Positions 5,628 to 7,863 of a stretch of 7,863 nt of DNA are shown piece by piece. The notes beneath the pieces are model-generated. The model was not told where the DNA came from, ran no database searches, and worked only from the letters and a program-made list of their open reading frames with translations. Every line of letters begins with the position of its first letter. Position 1 is the first letter of the stretch. A program made the translations under genes and the position numbers. Source of the stretch: Caulobacteraceae bacterium (GTDB lineage: Bacteria; Pseudomonadota; Alphaproteobacteria; Caulobacterales; Caulobacteraceae); the NCBI GenBank assembly GCA_013815405.1, contig JACDGF010000091.1, positions 1 to 7,863 on the forward strand, written 5' to 3'.

Positions 5628-7241
5628 TCAGGGGCCGGACCACCGGCGCAGGCGCAGCCTGATCGTCGTGCCGGCGCCGGGCCGGCTTTCGATCTCGATC
5701 GATCCGCCCGACTGGCTGACCACGCCGTAGACCTGGGCCAGGCCCAGGCCCGTCCCCGCCCCCGGAGCCTTGGTGGTGAAGAACGGCTCCATGGCCTGAT
5801 CGGCGACCTCCTTGGACATCCCCTCGCCGGTGTCGACGACGTCGAGGTCGACGAGGCCGGGCTCGGTCCGGGATCGCCGCGCCCGCAGGCTCAGGGCGCC
5901 GCCGTTCGGCATGGCGTCGCGGGCGTTCACGGCCAGGTTCAGCAAGGCGAGCTCCAGCTGGCCGGCGTTCCCGATCACGAAGCGCGCGTCCTCGGCCGCG
6001 TCGATGGCCAGGGATATCGTCTCGCCGATCGACTGCCCGACAAGGCCCCTGAGGTTTTCCAGGAGGAGGGTGAGGTCCACCTTGCCGATGTCGAGGGGTT
6101 GCGAGCGGGTAAAGCCCATCAGCTGCCGGATCAGCTGCACGCCCCGGTCGGTGGCGGCCGCGGCGTTTTCGATCGGCTTTCGCAAGGCGGGGTCGGCGGA
6201 CCCTTGCGATATCCGCTCCAGGGCGCCGCCAATCACCATCAAGAGGTTGTTGAAATCATGGGCGATGCCGCTGGCGAGGCGGCCGACCGCGGCCAGTTTC
6301 TCCGACTGGGCCTGACGGGCCGCCTGGGCCTGGCGTTCGCGCGCCTGGCGCCAGGCGAAGACGGCGATGAGGCCGGCCAGGAGGAGGGCGGCGCCCGCTC
6401 CGGTCAGGGTCAGCAACACCGATCCGAGCGCCGGCCGGGTGAGCTGGTCGGCCCTGACCGCAACGTGGGTCGACCAGCCGCTCAGAAGCGAGGTCTCGAA
6501 GGCGGTGTAGTTGGCGACCCCTTCATAGGTCACGCCGCGGTAGAATCCGCCCTTTGCCCGGGCGATGGCGGCGCGGACATGGCGCGTGGCGGGCTTGCCT
6601 AGCCACCGCTCGCCCCTCAGGGATCGGGCGATGAACCGGCCTTGGCGATCGACGATGGCGATGACCAGGGCCGGCGCCTCGCGACGGCCGAGCACGGTCT
6701 GGAAATCCTCGGTCCCCAGCTCGGCGGTCAGGAGGTAGCGGAGCATGCCGTCCTCCAGCACCGGCGCGTGGATCGCCACGCAGGGGCAGGCCGGCGCCCC
6801 TCCGACCACGCCGGTGATGCTGCTGAGCACTAGATCGCTAGGCCGCTTCGCCAACTGCTCGGCGATCCATGGCCGGGCGGCGGCGCCGACCTGGGCGCTG
6901 CGCGTCTCCCAGATTTCCTTGCCGGTGGCGGCGTCGGTGAGGACGACGTTCCGCCACCTTGGCCGCCGCCGCTGGACGCCCAGGACGCGCTCCCGCGCGC
7001 CGGCCCAGTCATGCTTCACCAGAAACTGGGAACCGGCGAGGACTTCGAGGGCGCTCAGATCCGCCAGCAGCCGCCCGTCGACGGCCGACTGGATCTCGCG
7101 CACCCGGCTCATGGCGTCGGCCTCGATCTGCCGGCGCAGGCCCTGCATGGAGAAGGCCGCCTGGAGGGCCGCGAACAGGATCAGCGGCAGGACGATCGCG
7201 GCGGCGAGGGTCGCGAAGGTGCGGCGCTCAGGTCTGGTCAT
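5628..7241 (-). CDS. Membrane-bound sensor histidine kinase with extracytoplasmic sensor domain
   Basis: Two-component sensor kinase of 537 residues in the inner membrane. A first membrane helix (about 11-31) and a second (about 273-296) enclose a periplasmic sensor region of roughly 240 residues, probably of the CACHE type by size and layout. A cytoplasmic linker rich in Gln, Ala and Arg (297-316) leads to the phosphorylation box GIAHDFNNLL, with H328 as acceptor. The ATPase domain has its N box at NLAVNARDAM (435-444), G1 at DTGEGM (470-475), the F box EPFFTTK (485-491) and G2 GTGLGL (496-501), so it looks catalytically complete. The HDFNN form is common in NtrB- and CckA-like kinases. It has no receiver domain and no neighbouring response regulator. 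A CPC pair at 152-154 lies in the sensor region. The ATG at 7241 has GGGAGGG just upstream. The signal and partner are unknown. Confidence 0.95.
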   Translation of the reverse strand: MTRPERRTFATLAAAIVLPLILFAALQAAFSMQGLRRQIEADAMSRVREIQSAVDGRLLADLSALEVLAGSQFLVKHDWAGARERVLGVQRRRPRWRNVVLTDAATGKEIWETRSAQVGAAARPWIAEQLAKRPSDLVLSSITGVVGGAPACPCVAIHAPVLEDGMLRYLLTAELGTEDFQTVLGRREAPALVIAIVDRQGRFIARSLRGERWLGKPATRHVRAAIARAKGGFYRGVTYEGVANYTAFETSLLSGWSTHVAVRADQLTRPALGSVLLTLTGAGAALLLAGLIAVFAWRQARERQAQAARQAQSEKLAAVGRLASGIAHDFNNLLMVIGGALERISQGSADPALRKPIENAAAATDRGVQLIRQLMGFTRSQPLDIGKVDLTLLLENLRGLVGQSIGETISLAIDAAEDARFVIGNAGQLELALLNLAVNARDAMPNGGALSLRARRSRTEPGLVDLDVVDTGEGMSKEVADQAMEPFFTTKAPGAGTGLGLAQVYGVVSQSGGSIEIESRPGAGTTIRLRLRRWSGP

Positions 7242-7258
7242 GCGCCCTCCCGGCCCCG

Positions 7259-7287
7259 ATAAGACACCCGCCGGGGGGTGCGCGCAA
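7259..7287 (-). promoter_or_regulatory. Possible promoter of the histidine kinase gene
   Basis: On the minus strand TTGCGC (7287-7282) and TCTTAT (7264-7259) are 17 bp apart, matching 3 of 6 and 4 of 6 consensus positions. They lie in the 55-bp gap between the TetR stop and the kinase start. Transcription would begin near 7252, giving a leader of only about 11 nt that would start right at the Shine-Dalgarno GGGAGGG. This tight fit lowers confidence. Confidence 0.25.
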
Positions 7288-7296
7288 CGCGGGCGC

Positions 7297-7863
7297 TCAG
7301 GGGGTCAGGGCATGGCGCAGGATCAGGGCGGCGTCGCGCAGAAGGTCGTCGCGCGGGATCAGGGTCTCTTCGTTCAGCATCTCGTCGGTGGCGTAGCCGT
7401 ATTCGATGGAGAGGCGCATCCGGCGCCAGAGCACCTCGGGGGCCAGGCGCGGCAGGTAGGGGGCGTAGACCTCCGCCATGCGGTCGGTGACCAGGCGGTG
7501 GGATTCGATGCGCACATGGGCCAGCTGGGGGACGGCGCGCAGGGCGCGAAGGATCCAGATGGCGCCCGGTTCGCTGGCGGTGACGCCGGCGGTGGCGCGC
7601 ATCAGATCCTCGGTAGCGTCGCCCAGGGCCCCCAGGCCCAGCGGCCCATGGCGATCCAGCCAGGCGAAGAGGACGGCGTTCTGGCGATCCATCAGCCGGC
7701 GCCCGAGGGCTTCCAGGACCGCGTACTTGTCCTTGAAATAGCGATAGAGGGCCGGCGGGGTCATGCCCGCCCGCGCGGCGATCAGATTGGTGGAGATGCG
7801 CTGGATGCCGACTTCGCCCAGCAGGGCGCCGGCCACGTCGAGCAGGCGCTCGTAGGTCTGGAC
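7297..7863 (-). CDS. TetR/AcrR-family transcriptional regulator (N-terminus cut by window edge)
   Basis: DNA-binding regulator; 188 residues are visible and the start lies beyond the right edge. The frame is open to the last base (reading VQTYERLLDVAGALLGEVGI), so only a short N-terminal piece should be missing. The TetR helix-turn-helix is at visible residues 23-43 (STNLIAARAGMTPPALYRYF), followed by KDKYAVLEAL. The C-terminal part is mostly helical and ends HALTP. It differs clearly from the other TetR protein in the window and has no WHG-like motif. A GTG at 7836 lies inside the DNA-binding domain and is not the true start. The gene lies 55 bp upstream of the histidine kinase on the same strand. 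Whether they share a transcript is unclear because a possible kinase promoter lies between them. Target genes and ligand are unknown. Confidence 0.93.
   Translation of the reverse strand, partial: VQTYERLLDVAGALLGEVGIQRISTNLIAARAGMTPPALYRYFKDKYAVLEALGRRLMDRQNAVLFAWLDRHGPLGLGALGDATEDLMRATAGVTASEPGAIWILRALRAVPQLAHVRIESHRLVTDRMAEVYAPYLPRLAPEVLWRRMRLSIEYGYATDEMLNEETLIPRDDLLRDAALILRHALTP

Overview
The window is very GC-rich, and every gene has a strong G/C bias at the third codon position. Together with the protein families present and the GC-rich hairpin repeats, this suggests a chromosomal segment of an alphaproteobacterium, most likely of the Caulobacter/Phenylobacterium type. That placement is inferred from resemblance, not from a search. 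I see no phage, transposase, plasmid, CRISPR, tRNA or rRNA feature. The segment looks like ordinary chromosome, and its most unusual content is a family of hairpin repeats, one copy of which has entered a coding sequence.

Left block (1-2069, minus strand): a tightly packed operon reads leftwards. It starts with a TetR/AcrR-type regulator (2069-1434), followed after 5 nt by a periplasmic BtuF/FecB-type substrate-binding protein (1428-478, TTG start). After 3 nt comes a FecCD/BtuC-type permease that runs off the left edge. The pair is an importer for vitamin B12, heme or an iron chelate; an ATPase subunit would be expected further left. The last 50 codons of the binding-protein gene are made mostly of a hairpin-rich repeat. 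A related element lies in the 314-bp gap (2070-2383) upstream of the regulator.

Middle block (2384-4089, plus strand): two genes overlapping by 4 nt encode RNA-modification-type methyltransferases of different folds. The first is a Rossmann-fold enzyme related to the RlmI/RlmK group but without a PUA domain; the second is a SpoU/TrmH (SPOUT) enzyme. They converge on the next block across a 37-bp gap.

Right block (4127-7863, minus strand): reading leftwards from the edge there is a TetR regulator cut by the window end (7863-7297), a membrane-bound sensor histidine kinase (7241-5628) with no response regulator in view, a GalE-like NAD-dependent sugar epimerase (5542-4568) and a small DUF3052 protein (4534-4127). 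The last two are probably co-transcribed. The kinase and epimerase each have their own Shine-Dalgarno sequence and a gap upstream large enough for a promoter.

The two TetR genes and the kinase make the window rich in regulators, but nothing in the sequence ties the three blocks into one pathway.
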